Made by a program: the position numbers and the translations under genes
Notes under the pieces: model-generated
Seen by the model: the letters and a program-made list of their open reading frames with translations, nothing else
Told to the model about the DNA's origin: nothing
Database searches by the model: none
Assembly: GCA_030653335.1 (NCBI GenBank)
Contig: JAURZP010000146.1
Span: forward strand, 1-29,793
Source of the DNA: Methanoregula sp.
GTDB taxonomy: Archaea; Halobacteriota; Methanomicrobia; Methanomicrobiales; Methanospirillaceae
Reading direction: 5' to 3'
DNA: 29,793 nucleotides
Shown: piece by piece, positions 1-8,000 of the stretch
How the letters are laid out: the number at the start of each line of letters is the position of its first letter
Position numbering within the stretch: position 1 is the stretch's first letter

Positions 1-2
1 AG

Positions 3-983
3 AACAACTGGGACTTCTGGACTTCCCTTCCTGAGGCGCTGCACCAGGTGACCATCGTGATGAGCGACCGGGGAATCCCCGCATCCTACCGGCACATGCA
101 CGGCTTTGGGAGCCACACCTTCAGCATGATTAATGCAAAGAACGAGCGGGTCTGGGTGAAGTTCCACTTCATGACCCAGCAGGGGATTAAGAATATTACT
201 GACGAGGAAGCTGGAGCGATCGTTGCAAAGGACCGTGAGAGCAACCAGCGCGATCTCATTGAGAGCATCGACAAGGGTGACTTCCCCCGCTGGAAGATGT
301 ATATTCAGGTGATGACCGATGAGCAGGCCAAGAAGATGGCCTACAATCCCTTTGACCTCACCAAAGTCTGGTTCCACAAGACCTTTCCCCTCATTGAAGT
401 CGGCATGCTCGAGCTGAACCGTAACCCGGAGAATTACTTCCAGGATGTGGAACAGGCTGCGTTCAATCCGGCTGCGGTGGTCCCGGGCATCAGCTTCTCA
501 CCGGACAAGATGCTGCAGGGCCGCCTCTTCTCCTACGGTGATGCACAGCGTTACCGGCTCGGCATCAACCATCACCAGATTCCGGTCAACAGCCCGAAGC
601 ATGCTTATGCCCATGCCTCCCATCGCGACGGCACTATGCGGGTGGACGGGAACCATGGGTCTGCCGTTGGCTACGAGCCGAACAGTTTTGGCGAGTGGCA
701 GGAGCAACCCGAGTACAAAGAGCCCCCGCTCGAACTCTCCGGTGCAGCGCAGGCCTGGAACTTCCGTAAGGATGATAGCGATTATTACACCCAGCCGGGC
801 ATGCTCTTCCGGCTGATGAGTAAAGCACAGCAGAAAGTGCTCTGCGAGAATACCGCCCGGGCTATGGGCGATGCACCCGAATTCATCAAAATCCGCCACA
901 TCGGGAACTGTTTGAAGGCCGACAAGGCGTATGGCAAGGGTGTTGCGGATGCACTCGGTATCTCTCTTGATAAGGTGAAGTGA
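3..983 (+). CDS. kat: Catalase, heme-dependent (5' end outside window)
   Basis: C-terminal ~326 residues of a monofunctional heme catalase, which dismutates hydrogen peroxide in the cytoplasm. The reading frame is open from base 3 (NNWDFWTSLPEALHQ), so the true start lies before the window. An ATG at 60 or the GTG-like start at 48 would be internal. The proximal heme-ligand motif RLFSYGDAQR, with its tyrosine, is intact near bases 521-550, and is followed by the family-typical RLGINHHQIPVNSP. The catalytic distal His and Asn lie upstream and cannot be checked. Length and the absence of a C-terminal flavodoxin-like domain fit a small-subunit catalase of about 490-500 residues. A T-run follows the stop. 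In a strict anaerobe the role would be oxygen-stress defence (inference). Confidence 0.96.
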   Translation, partial: NNWDFWTSLPEALHQVTIVMSDRGIPASYRHMHGFGSHTFSMINAKNERVWVKFHFMTQQGIKNITDEEAGAIVAKDRESNQRDLIESIDKGDFPRWKMYIQVMTDEQAKKMAYNPFDLTKVWFHKTFPLIEVGMLELNRNPENYFQDVEQAAFNPAAVVPGISFSPDKMLQGRLFSYGDAQRYRLGINHHQIPVNSPKHAYAHASHRDGTMRVDGNHGSAVGYEPNSFGEWQEQPEYKEPPLELSGAAQAWNFRKDDSDYYTQPGMLFRLMSKAQQKVLCENTARAMGDAPEFIKIRHIGNCLKADKAYGKGVADALGISLDKVK

Positions 984-1013
984 ACGGCTTTAGGAGGTTT
1001 AGGGCAGTTCCCC

Positions 1014-1020
1014 TTTTTTT
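1014..1020 (+). terminator. T-run terminator after catalase
   Basis: Seven consecutive T residues begin 31 bases after the catalase stop codon. Archaeal termination commonly uses T-tracts without a strong hairpin. No hairpin is obvious immediately upstream. Confidence 0.5.
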
Positions 1021-1129
1021 CCGGCCACACATCCTGTGAGATCTAAAGTTGTTTGAAAAAAATCCCTGAAGGGTTTGCTGCGACAGGAGATTAAGCGGCG
1101 TCCGATTTATTGTGGAGATATCCCTTCCT

Positions 1130-1306
1130 TTACGCGGCTTTTAGAAGGTCCGGATGAGTCATAACATCACGAATCGTTTCCATATCACTGATGAGCAGCT
1201 CATCTGAATACGGACAGTCAATGATATCAAAAATTGCCCTGACCGCCAGTTTTACACCTTCATAATGATTTTTTTTTAGAGAAACACTTGTTCTCAAAGC
1301 GTAATC
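1130..1306 (-). pseudogene. Short orphan reading frame, probable gene remnant
   Basis: On the minus strand an open stretch of 58 codons runs from just after an in-frame TGA (1307-1309) to a TAA at 1130-1132. Its translation reads like a genuine protein end, with alternating hydrophobic and charged residues (NHYEGVKLAVRAIFDIID, then CPYSDELLISDMETIRDVM). It has no ATG except one near its C-terminus, and no Shine-Dalgarno sequence. The upstream region can be read in other frames without a join I trust. I do not recognise the family. It lies in a decayed stretch beside the broken ABC ATPase, so a frameshifted or 5'-deleted remnant is the likeliest reading. A chance open frame is the alternative. 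Confidence 0.3.
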
Positions 1307-1399
1307 TCAAAAATCCCCAATCCCGGAAAAACAACCCCAATATTCGCATTACGGCAGCCTTTCCGGGTTCCTGATAGAATAATATGGTAAAAACCAGCA

Positions 1400-1796
1400 C
1401 TAATCCCCGCCGCTCACAATCTTCCCGTCCTGCATCACAATGACCCGGTCGAAATATTTCTGGTGCCATTCTTCATGCGAGACCATCACTACGGTCTGGT
1501 TGAGATCCTTGTTGAGTTTCCGGATCAGTTCAAGGATGATCGTGGAATTACGGGTGTCAAGGTTTGCACAGGGCTCATCGGCAAGGATGATGGCGGGGTT
1601 GTTAACGAGCGCCCGGGCAATGGCAACCCGCTGCTGCTCGCCTCCGGACATCTCGCCGGGAAAAAATTCACCCGATCTTTGAGTCCGACAAGGTTAAGAA
1701 TATCCCGGCACGCCCGGGCGAATTCCTTTACCGTCATGCCCCGCACTTTGGATGGCAGGTATAAAAAGGGAGTTTTCTGCCAAAGGCCGTAGGGAA
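1400..1796 (-). pseudogene. Broken ABC transporter ATP-binding subunit (LolD/MacB-like)
   Basis: Minus-strand remains of an ABC ATPase. The order is a Q-loop-like segment (YGLWQKTPFLYLPSKVRGMTV, near 1730-1790), a helical region (VKEFARACRDILNLVGLKDR), the signature motif MSGGEQQRVAIARAL, Walker B with catalytic Glu (AIILADEP), the D-loop (CANLDT) and the switch His (MVSHE). The stop is at 1400-1402. The Walker A half is absent: an in-frame stop precedes the Q-loop and the neighbouring flavoprotein gene ends at 1810. The two halves lie in different frames. A single extra base in the A6 run at 1661-1666 would restore NFFPGEMSGGEQQ. No permease gene is adjacent. The motif pattern fits exporters of the LolD/FtsE/MacB type (inference). 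With Walker A missing it cannot work as an ATPase whether or not the indel is real. Confidence 0.8.
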
Positions 1797-1809
1797 AAAG
1801 TGAGAAGGG

Positions 1810-2286
1810 TTAACCGTTTTTCAGGGCAACAATATCTTTGACCCCGACCAGTTTCCAGACAAGCGAACGCTCCTCGCGGACGATCACGTCAGGGCTGTCA
1901 TCCGGGCTGTGACCAAGAGCCGTGAGTACCCGTGATGAGAGCCGGTTCTTTGCAATCATCTCAACAAACTGCTCCCGTACCTTCTTTTTCTGTGCCGGAT
2001 CCTTCACCTCTTCAAGCATACCCTGCAGGCTCACAAAGGTAAAGGCGGAGAGGTCCGGAGCGTACTCCTCGATCTCGACAGATACCTTCGGGTTTTTGGC
2101 AAAATATTCCATCTTCCTGCCGTATTTGGTGGAGAGGAAGTAGAGGTATTTTTTGTCAAAGACATACATGAACGGCGCTATATAGGGATGGTCACAAGCG
2201 CCAAACGAGATCCTTGATACATACTGGCGTTCGATCAGGGCATCATACTCGGCTTTGGGCATTTTGGGGATTTTTACCGGGTCCAT
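1810..2286 (-). CDS. PPOX-fold (pyridoxamine 5'-phosphate oxidase family) flavoprotein
   Basis: 158-residue protein of the FMN-binding split-barrel (PPOX-like) superfamily. Typical features are the N-terminal YDALIERQYVSRISFG strand-helix unit, then HPYIAPFMYVFDKKYLYFLST (the first barrel strands), the GRKMEYFAKNPKVSVEIEE segment, and FTFVSLQGMLEEVKDPAQK, where family members contact flavin or heme. The C-terminal third (RLSSRVLTALGHSPDDSPDVIVREERSLVW is too long to be barrel only) packs onto it. Members act as flavin- or heme/F420-binding reductases or oxidases; the substrate cannot be read from sequence. The start ATG is preceded at a distance by AAGGATTGATG. It stands alone on the minus strand, 189 bases after the EndoQ-like gene. 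The start is moderately certain and the family call is good. Confidence 0.82.
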   Translation of the reverse strand: MDPVKIPKMPKAEYDALIERQYVSRISFGACDHPYIAPFMYVFDKKYLYFLSTKYGRKMEYFAKNPKVSVEIEEYAPDLSAFTFVSLQGMLEEVKDPAQKKKVREQFVEMIAKNRLSSRVLTALGHSPDDSPDVIVREERSLVWKLVGVKDIVALKNG

Positions 2287-2475
2287 ACGATCATCAATCC
2301 TTCAGATTAGTAGTCTTATGCAGGGAGATTATAATGATGATCTAAGGACCACGATTTCATTTCCATCCTGCCTCAACAAAAAATGTAGAGTGGTATCCCA
2401 AGGTACGAAATTACCCGCACCCCCGCATCCGTGATTTTTCACTGAAAGCATCCGGATCCGGCAGTTTTTCTGTTT

Positions 2476-3597
2476 TTACCCTAGCGAGAACGTGCCGTAC
2501 TTCCCGCCGCCACCCGGGTGGAGGGTTACTGTCCCGCTGCGGAGAGCGGATATTGCATCAGCAACCTTCGGGTGGATCGCCCGTATCTCCGCAACGGGAA
2601 CATCGAGGAGCACCGCGATCTCGTTGCCAAACGTAGTTATGAACGAGGCATAGATCGCCTTGCACTTTTTCGTGTTCGGCGATGATGCATTCTCCATTGT
2701 CTGGATGATCTGGGCCAGCGGGAGGACATGGATATAGGGCGGGCGGGACCGGGCATCGCCACCATGTGCGAGCTCCTTTGCCCGGTCGGATACACCTTTC
2801 TTGATAATCCCGCCATCAGCCGGGCAACGCCATGCATGGCCGATGGCCTGTTCGAGTGAATACTGGGTGAAGCACCGGGTGCAGGCCGTGCGGTTATACT
2901 TCCCCTCCTCCGGGAAGAACCCGGCATTCATCTCGACTGCACCTTTCTTTATGCTTTCCAGCACGTCTTTTGCGGTGGGATGATCGAGCCGGAGCCGGTT
3001 GAACTCACGGCCGAGCTTGTCCGGGTACGGGCTGTGGGCGTCGGAGTTGGTGAGGAACGGGACATCATACAGGTCAGGGATTGCCGCACCATACGAGCTG
3101 TCCGCGGAGAGACCGAGCTCGAGGAAGTCGATCTTCTCATTGCCGTAACAGGCCGGGACGCTGTCGAAGTAGGCGAACAAGGCAGTCCACGGAGTGAAGG
3201 CGTGGGCAGGGCCGATCATCGCCCCGACCTCATGGGCCAGGGCAGCGATCTCCTCCCCGCTCAGGTAGACATGGGGACGGCCGCTTGTGGTAAAACTCTT
3301 GCACTTCCCATCCATAAGGTCGCGGAGCTGGCTGAACTGGGCAAGATCTTCTGCCAGGATCACATGATGGACGCGTTTTATGTCCTCGATCTCGCCCTGC
3401 GGGACGATAACGATGCCGGCCTCGTTCTCCAAGAACGGCTCCCAGCCTTTCTGCCACTCGGGCTGGAGGGCGTCTCCGGTGCCAAGCACCCGGATGCCCT
3501 TTGTCACGCATCCTGCCAGCAGCTGCTCCGGCTGCATGAAGCGCGAGACGGCAATCGAGTACGGGGAGTGGATATGGAGGTCGGCGTTTACGAGCAT
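2476..3597 (-). CDS. EndoQ-like endonuclease, PHP domain
   Basis: 373-residue PHP-superfamily protein of the TIGR00375/EndoQ group. EndoQ of Thermococcales nicks DNA 5' to deaminated bases (hypoxanthine, uracil, xanthine) and abasic sites. Visible motifs are the first metal motif DLHIHS (D6, H8, H10), a second GTGD (residues 39-42), GPAHAFTPW in the middle, and the late metal motif SDAHSPYPDKLG. These are followed by a Cys4-type zinc site (CTRCF ... WRCPADGG, with one member less clear) and a C-terminal helical segment (AVLLDVPVAEIRAIHPKVADAI). Length is slightly under the roughly 400 residues of characterised members. The gene is monocistronic. A TATA-like box about 32 bases before the ATG predicts a nearly leaderless transcript. 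The family call is strong; activity on deaminated DNA is inferred. Confidence 0.85.
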   Translation of the reverse strand: MLVNADLHIHSPYSIAVSRFMQPEQLLAGCVTKGIRVLGTGDALQPEWQKGWEPFLENEAGIVIVPQGEIEDIKRVHHVILAEDLAQFSQLRDLMDGKCKSFTTSGRPHVYLSGEEIAALAHEVGAMIGPAHAFTPWTALFAYFDSVPACYGNEKIDFLELGLSADSSYGAAIPDLYDVPFLTNSDAHSPYPDKLGREFNRLRLDHPTAKDVLESIKKGAVEMNAGFFPEEGKYNRTACTRCFTQYSLEQAIGHAWRCPADGGIIKKGVSDRAKELAHGGDARSRPPYIHVLPLAQIIQTMENASSPNTKKCKAIYASFITTFGNEIAVLLDVPVAEIRAIHPKVADAISALRSGTVTLHPGGGGKYGTFSLG

Positions 3598-3623
3598 TGG
3601 TACGTGTATGGTTGCTTCTTTCT

Positions 3624-3634
3624 GGATATATTTT
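3624..3634 (-). promoter_or_regulatory. TATA-like box for the EndoQ-like gene
   Basis: On the minus strand AAAATATATCC is centred about 32 bases upstream of the ATG at 3597. With the usual 25-base TATA-to-start distance, transcription would begin only about 5 bases before the start codon. This agrees with the absence of a Shine-Dalgarno sequence. Confidence 0.5.
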
Positions 3635-3750
3635 CGCGGGAAAAAGCTAAAGTCCTTGCCGCAAGGTATGTCTGAGGGGTTTTTCTCGTACGTGAGATCC
3701 AGCCCATAGTATCACAGCGACGGGCGGGACGATACAATCATTTCTCCCCA

Positions 3751-4173
3751 TCAGACCGATCCTGCCGGAACTGCCGGATGGAACCGCGAACTGTCGGCGT
3801 GCCCGGCTCCCGGCCGGTACCAGACTTCGACATCATCCGCATAGTAATCGGGAAGATGCTCGCGGGAAGGGACGAACCGGAGCTTTTTTAGGATGTGCTG
3901 CATGATGGGCCGTGGCATCACCACCCGGACATCGTAGCCTTTTGACAGCCATTGCCGGAGCAGGGCCTGTGTATTGCCCTCGTTTTTTTCCCGGGAGATG
4001 ATGTAATGGAGATAGAGCAGGTTGTCATCATATACCTCCAGCCACCCGGAGAAGAGTTGTTCTGAAAATCCCAGTATATCACTCGCGTGTGTGCCGGTCT
4101 CGATTCGTTGTGTGGTCATCTGGATCAGTTCCTTTGGGAATCTGACCGTTTGTGCGATGGAGATATAATCCAA
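3751..4173 (-). CDS. Small protein with ribbon-helix-helix-like N-terminus
   Basis: About 140 residues if translation begins at the TTG at 4173. An ATG at 4119 (MTTQRIETG, preceded by AAAGGA) is the alternative. The start matters: the segment QTVRFPKELIQMTTQRIETG has the strand-then-helix pattern of ribbon-helix-helix DNA-binding proteins, and the ATG start would cut off the strand. The open frame continues up to 4338, but bases 4200-4297 are AT-rich and promoter-like, so I exclude them. The remainder (SGWLEVYDDNLLYLHYIISREKN, then LLRQWLSKGYDVRVVMPRPIMQHI) resembles no family I recognise. It is likely regulatory if the RHH reading holds. It ends 153 bases before EndoQ on the same strand and begins 124 bases after hexuloisomerase. 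The existence of a gene is likely; its start and function are uncertain. Confidence 0.5.
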   Translation of the reverse strand: MDYISIAQTVRFPKELIQMTTQRIETGTHASDILGFSEQLFSGWLEVYDDNLLYLHYIISREKNEGNTQALLRQWLSKGYDVRVVMPRPIMQHILKKLRFVPSREHLPDYYADDVEVWYRPGAGHADSSRFHPAVPAGSV

Positions 4174-4297
4174 AGGAGAGCGCGTGGTGAAAGTGAAAAT
4201 TGTGTGATTGAAACGGGGTTGGAACTGCGGAGAGAATGACAAAAAATATGAGAATATATATTCCGCATGACAGCGCGTATGAGCCCGACCCGTCCAG

Positions 4298-4915
4298 TTA
4301 TTCCATATTGGTAAGCCGTCCTTTGAGTTCCCGGGCATCCTCTTTTTTTGCTTCCATTAAGGCAGAGATGACGGCATCGGAAAAGACGAGCGCAACCGTC
4401 TCAAAGAGGGTTCCCAACGGAGCAAATGCAGATGAGACCGACCGGTACTGCCCGGTCATCTGCCGGACCTCAAACGAAGTGTGGTCCCCACGGTAATACC
4501 CGGTGAGATCCCCAAGGTTTACTATACAATCGGCAATCCTGCTGATCTTCGAGTTAGGAGATGCCGTAATGAGGCATATCGTGCCCCCGAGTCCTTTGAC
4601 CGTTGCACAAAACGTAGCCATTGAGACAGTTTCGCCGGATCCTGAAAAGACCACCATCGTATCACCGGGCTCAAGAGCCGGAGTCACGGTCTCACCGACC
4701 ACGTACACCTCATAGCCAAGATGAAGCAACCGCATGGCAAACGCTCTGGCGATCAGCCCGGAGCGGCCGGCCCCGGCCACATACACCCGTTTTGCCTTTA
4801 ACATCATGTCAAAGAATGCAGATGTCTCAACATTGTTGAGCAGAACGGCCGTCTTTTTTATCGACTCTGCCATCTGCTCCATGAATACCGGGATATCAGA
4901 AAATTCGTCAGTCAT
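4298..4915 (-). CDS. hxlB: 6-phospho-3-hexuloisomerase (SIS domain)
   Basis: 205-residue sugar isomerase (SIS-fold) that interconverts 3-hexulose-6-phosphate and fructose-6-phosphate in the ribulose monophosphate pathway. In archaea lacking the oxidative pentose route, that pathway run in reverse supplies ribulose-5-phosphate. The protein has the family core VYVAGAGRSGLIARAFAMRL, then GYEVYVVGETVTPALEPGD, the phosphate-binding serine loop VFSGSGET, and the C-terminal APLGTLFE motif. Length matches the single-domain archaeal form (about 180-210). I chose the ATG at 4915 (MTDEFSDIPVFMEQM), which has TAGGA just upstream. The frame is open to 5023, but that extension is not family-like and overlaps the upstream gene's end. 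The partner hexulose-phosphate synthase is not in the window. Confidence 0.88.
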   Translation of the reverse strand: MTDEFSDIPVFMEQMAESIKKTAVLLNNVETSAFFDMMLKAKRVYVAGAGRSGLIARAFAMRLLHLGYEVYVVGETVTPALEPGDTMVVFSGSGETVSMATFCATVKGLGGTICLITASPNSKISRIADCIVNLGDLTGYYRGDHTSFEVRQMTGQYRSVSSAFAPLGTLFETVALVFSDAVISALMEAKKEDARELKGRLTNME

Positions 4916-5015
4916 TGTCCTACAGGCATATTTTGTACCGGGCGATATGAGGGTATCGGTATGTGGTGTGATCTGTAGGTAAAGGAGGTTGCTGCAAAAT
5001 ACCGTTGTCCATATA

Positions 5016-8000
5016 TCAGTCATAATCCCGGAACAAAGCCGGGTTCTGTCTGCGGATCCACCAGCGCCTTAACAGGAATGCTCCCACAACAATAATGATA
5101 ATCCCGACAACTGCAATCACCATTGTTGTCAATGGTGTTCCTATGGAGGGAGGTGTACTTGATGCCGGGGCTATGGTCTGGGTTTGTGCTGGAGAGGTTG
5201 GACGTATACTGATATTCTGGGTCATAAAGGTGGTTGGGGTAATTAACGGAATGCTCGTCTGAATTACTGTCACACTGGCCTGAGCTGCGGCGCCTTTCTG
5301 GTAGGCAACCGCAAATTCAGACATATGTGGTGCAATTGCCTGGTAAGTTATGGTGCCCTGGCTTTCACTGATAATGGAGGTCGGCAGGGAGCTCCAGGTC
5401 TTTGCAGTGGTATCCCATAGCATCAACGCAATATCGTTCCTGGTAAATCCTTTATCGGCAAGCCAGCTGGCAGGGACGTTGAAGTTGAGAGTCACGCTTG
5501 AAATCGTTGTATACCGGGCGGGTGTTACTACAATGTACTGGTAGACGGTTGTTGCCGGGGGAGGGATCGAACCTGGCAGGACAGAATGTGGCAAGGCAGT
5601 GACAATGATATTATTGACCCCGGTGCCCGTTACCGCAACTTTTGTGATCGCACTATTGCCACCGACATTGACAACAATCGTGGAGATAGATGCCAGACCC
5701 GGTGCAGCGGATCCAGAATCTGAATCTCCACCACTGCCCCCGCCGCCGCCACTACCACCGCCACCGGTGCTGGATACAGCAACTACACCGAATGTCGACA
5801 AACCGTTCGGTGAATCACATTCAAAGAAGTCAGTGAGGGTATCAGCACTACTACCAAGGTATCGCGTGGTCAGCATTGATCTTGCGCCATCATCCGCGAT
5901 ACGCATAATCTTAATTTTATCAGTAGCAGGTCCATTGGCAACAACCCATGAATGGAGCACACTCAGGTTCAGTCTTACCGGATCACCTGCACCCGTCAGG
6001 TTTGCATTGATGAGGGCAGTATTTTGGAACTGAACCGTATAAGCCACAGCACCGACATTCAGATTGTTGTCAGTAGCGGATAATTGGAATGCGTTTCTGA
6101 CCGATACATTCGCGCCTTCAGTAATACTCTGTGTGATTGTCACACCGGTTGGCAACTGGTTCAGGGGCAGGGTCACTGTTGAGGTTACTGTTCCGACAGT
6201 TGATGCGTTCAGGGCAGTGATTAAGGGTTCTGTGGTCATCACCACCTTTGAGATAGATGATAGATTGATGTTGCCGTTGCTCTCGTTGACAAAATTCGTA
6301 TTACTGACATATTTCATCTGGCTCCAGCCATTCCCAGGATTGTTGATAACCACTGTATTTGCTGACGGCAGTGTCACAGTTCCGTTTGTATTTGTCTGGT
6401 TGACTTCGATCATCTGTTTTCCGGTAGCAGAGGTTGTGATAATAGATCCATTGATATTGGTATTGGAACTCTCAATTTTCGCAATCACCTGAAGCTGTTG
6501 CATTGTAGAATTCGTAAAAGCATCATTATCGGTTATTGTAAGCGTAACGTTATACACCTGTGACTGGTTGAAAATGTGAGTGATGGAGTTGGTGCCTATT
6601 GAGGTGATATTGTTATCGCCAAAATTCCATTTATAACTCGTGATGGTTCCATCAGGATCTGTGCTTCCGGAGGCATCAAAACTCACCGTTGTATTTATTT
6701 CAACCTGTGCTGGGGTGTAACTGAAGAACGGTATTGGGGACCTTCCTATAGAGATATAGGATGTTTTTGTCGTTGTGTTGCTGCCGTATGCATTGCTCGC
6801 AGTGAGCGTGACGTTAAATTCTCCTTTTGAAGTGTACGTGTGTACCGGGTTTTGCAGGGTTGAAGTGTTGCCTGCGATCAGATCCCCAAAGACCCAGGAC
6901 CATGATGTCGGGTTGTTTCCTGATGTGTCTGTAAACTGTACAGATGACGGGGGTGCATCAAAGGAAGTTTTGTTCGCTTTGAAGTCAACCGGGGGGGATA
7001 CGATTGTTGTAAAGCCACTGTTAAGTACCTTAAACCGCCCGTTAATGTTGGTCACGACCACATCCCAGGTACCGGTGGCAGAACCGGTCAGATCGAAAGT
7101 GCCGGTAATTTTGTTCGGTGAAACCACCGTCACTCCGGTTGCAGGAATCGCGTCAAGTGCCACCACCTCAAGCGCATCGTTGCCGCGGGATGTGACATAT
7201 GCGAGCGAACTGGAGAGCGCAACACTGCTTGGCCATTTCAGGAGTGCTCCACCGGTCCCGTCCGATATACTGGTCTTGTATACGGGTGTGGAAGGATCAG
7301 TTATATCCACAATGTCCAGATTACTGCCCCCGAGACTAGTGACATAGGCATACGTTGCGTCAGCCGAGATCGCTACATCGACCGGACCGTTCAGGTAGGA
7401 GCCCCCGGTTGTCTTTGCTACACTTGCCTTATGAACCGGGACAGACTTATTGCTGATGTCGATGATCTCAAGCGCATTACTGGAATAGCTGGCTATATAG
7501 GCATAGTATCCAAGGACCGTAACACTTTTTGGTGCCTTTAGCAGCGCCCCGCCCGCTCCATTAGTCAGGCTTGCCATATGTTCAGGGGCAGAGTGATCCG
7601 TCAGGTTCACGATCTCCAGGGCATTACTGCCCGAACTTGCGACATACGCATACGGATAATTTTCAACAACATCAACGCTGACCGGATTATCCAGGAGCGC
7701 GCCTCCGAAACCATTTACAATACTGCCTTTGTGTGCCGGTGCAGCCGGGTCGGAGATGTCGATGATCTCAAGGGCATTGCTGCCGTAACTTGCCACATAC
7801 GCGTAATTCCCCACAACATCGACACTTCGCGGATTTTTCAAAAGCGGTCCGCCGTCCACATGGGAGATCTTCCCTTTGTGGACCGGGGCCGAAGGCGTGG
7901 AGATGTCAACGATCTCCAGAGCGTTATCCAGGTAACTGGCAACATAGGCATAATTGCCGGATACCGCTACACTGATGGCACCTTTTAAGGATGCTCCCCC

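Noticed and set aside
1260..1469. 69-codon minus-strand frame overlapping the ABC relic
   Set aside because: It begins inside the out-of-frame part of the ABC sequence and has no motif.
2334..2445. Possible C/D-box small RNA (ATGATGA near 2334, CTGA near 2442)
   Set aside because: The boxes are about 110 bases apart, too far for an archaeal C/D RNA, and no C'/D' boxes lie between them.
2980..3675. 231-codon + strand frame opposite the EndoQ-like gene
   Set aside because: It is antisense to a gene with clear PHP motifs. Its translation is Val/Glu/Arg-rich shadow sequence.
4916..5023. 36-residue N-terminal extension of the hexuloisomerase frame
   Set aside because: It does not resemble the family, overlaps the end of the upstream gene, and the ATG at 4915 has its own Shine-Dalgarno.
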